Part shown: positions 63,577 through 64,000 of the stretch, in pieces
Layout: the number at the start of each line of letters is the position of its first letter
Numbering within the stretch: position 1 is the stretch's first letter
Origin: Ferrimicrobium acidiphilum DSM 19497
GTDB taxonomy: Bacteria > Actinomycetota > Acidimicrobiia > Acidimicrobiales > Acidimicrobiaceae
Direction: 5' to 3'
NCBI RefSeq assembly: GCF_000949255.1
Contig: NZ_JXUW01000013.1
Location: forward strand, 1 to 64,000
DNA length: 64,000 nucleotides
Notes under the pieces: model-generated
What the model was told of the DNA's origin: nothing
The model's database searches: none
Seen by the model: the letters and a program-made list of their open reading frames with translations, nothing else
Program-made: the position numbers and the translations under genes

Positions 63577-64000
63577 ATGAGCTGCGATGATGTCACTGTG
63601 GAACCTGTTGGTGTGACTAAGTCATCTAAGGGCTCAAAGACCAAGCCTCCCATCGGTAGTGCCAAGACCTTCCGTTCCTATGACCAGGGTCAGATGTTCC
63701 TCATGCCTCCCTCCCTTGATGACTGGCTTCCCAAAGATCACACAGCACGCTTTATCTCCGAGGTGGTAGACGAGCTCTTGGATCTTTCAGTTATCTATGC
63801 CTCCTATGTCGAGGCCTCTGGTGGGCCACCGTATGACCCGACAATGATGTTGAAGCTTCTCCTGTATGCCTACTCAACCGGGGTTACCTCCTCTCGGGAG
63901 ATGGAACGAAGATGCCACGTCGATATAGCCTTTCGTTGGCTTAGTGCCAACACTACTCCTGACTATCGTTCACTGGCTCGGTTCCGTCGCCGTCACGAGA
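63577..64000 (+). CDS. IS1182-type transposase, N-terminal part (runs off window)
   Basis: 141 codons visible, open to the window end. After a polar start, FLMPPSLDDWLPKDHTARFI and the DUF772-type segment YDPTMMLKLLLYAYSTGVTS then SREMERRCHVDIAFRWL identify an IS1182/IS5-group DDE transposase. TAAAAT lies seven bases upstream of the ATG and no ribosome site is seen. Left end and target duplication could not be located. Together with the ISL3 gene at the other edge it bounds the window with mobile DNA. Confidence 0.85.
   Translation, partial: MSCDDVTVEPVGVTKSSKGSKTKPPIGSAKTFRSYDQGQMFLMPPSLDDWLPKDHTARFISEVVDELLDLSVIYASYVEASGGPPYDPTMMLKLLLYAYSTGVTSSREMERRCHVDIAFRWLSANTTPDYRSLARFRRRHE

Noticed and set aside
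1-64000. CRISPR array, tRNA, rRNA or tmRNA genes
   Set aside because: No regularly spaced direct repeats and no cloverleaf or conserved rRNA/tmRNA/RNase P signatures were noticed; a tRNAscan/Infernal run would be decisive.

Overview
The window looks like a chromosomal segment of an actinobacterium. The evidence is a division and cell-wall cluster with sepF and divIVA but no ftsA, a meso-diaminopimelate type MurE, an Lsr2-type DNA-binding domain fused to a nuclease, and many GTG starts. Moderate GC (roughly mid-50s percent by eye) and the gene set fit an Acidimicrobiia-like lineage such as Ferrimicrobium or Acidimicrobium. That placement is inference; no rRNA or tRNA gene was seen.

Layout: 0-0.76 kb is the 5' part of an ISL3-type transposase gene (minus), cut by the window edge. 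1.3-9.1 kb holds a SufR/ArsR-like regulator, a succinate-semialdehyde-type dehydrogenase, an operon of LolA-like secreted protein + ABC-2 transporter + 60-aa membrane peptide, and a housekeeping-like sigma factor with a readable promoter and a strong terminator. 9.6-11.5 kb is the operon traR/dksA-lspA-rluD (minus). 11.7-17.6 kb is ileS (eukaryal-like IleS2 type) and two overlapping Gfo/Idh/MocA oxidoreductases (plus). 18.5-35.8 kb is the dcw cluster on the minus strand, transcribed mraZ-rsmH-ftsL-ftsI-murE-mraY-murD-ftsW-murG-murC-murB-ftsQ-ftsZ-pgeF-yggS-sepF-yggT-divIVA. It is tightly coupled (ATGA, GTGA, TTGA and TGATG overlaps), is preceded by three perfect 10-bp-spaced MraZ boxes, and lacks murF. 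Together these genes make the lipid II precursor, export and polymerise it at the septum, and position the FtsZ ring through SepF and DivIVA.

35.9-59.2 kb is a mixed metabolic region: lipoate-ligase-like protein with a DUF5522 Cys-rich protein, a stand-alone Lrp/AsnC ligand domain, GNAT, SDR, PAP2 phosphatase, rhodanese, an acetyl/propionyl-CoA synthetase-like enzyme, MDR reductase, an ornithine-cyclodeaminase-like protein, an ERCC4 nuclease-Lsr2 fusion, a TPP riboswitch directly in front of an orphan family-5 substrate-binding lipoprotein, a FUSC membrane protein, metY-metX with a structured leader, and a Cof-type HAD phosphatase.

59.7-64 kb is a mobile-element zone: an IS607-type tnpA with an in-frame TGA, a frameshifted tnpB, a PEBP gene, the decayed remains of a second tnpB, and the start of an IS1182-type transposase running off the end.

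Several genes without a Shine-Dalgarno site (ileS, DUF5522, a methyltransferase, a small membrane protein) have a TANNNT -10 motif placed so that transcription would begin exactly on the start codon, suggesting leaderless mRNAs. Strongest leads for a second look: the TPP-riboswitch orphan SBP, the ERCC4-Lsr2 fusion, the leaderless-promoter pattern, the metY leader, the ileS promoter dyad and the missing murF.
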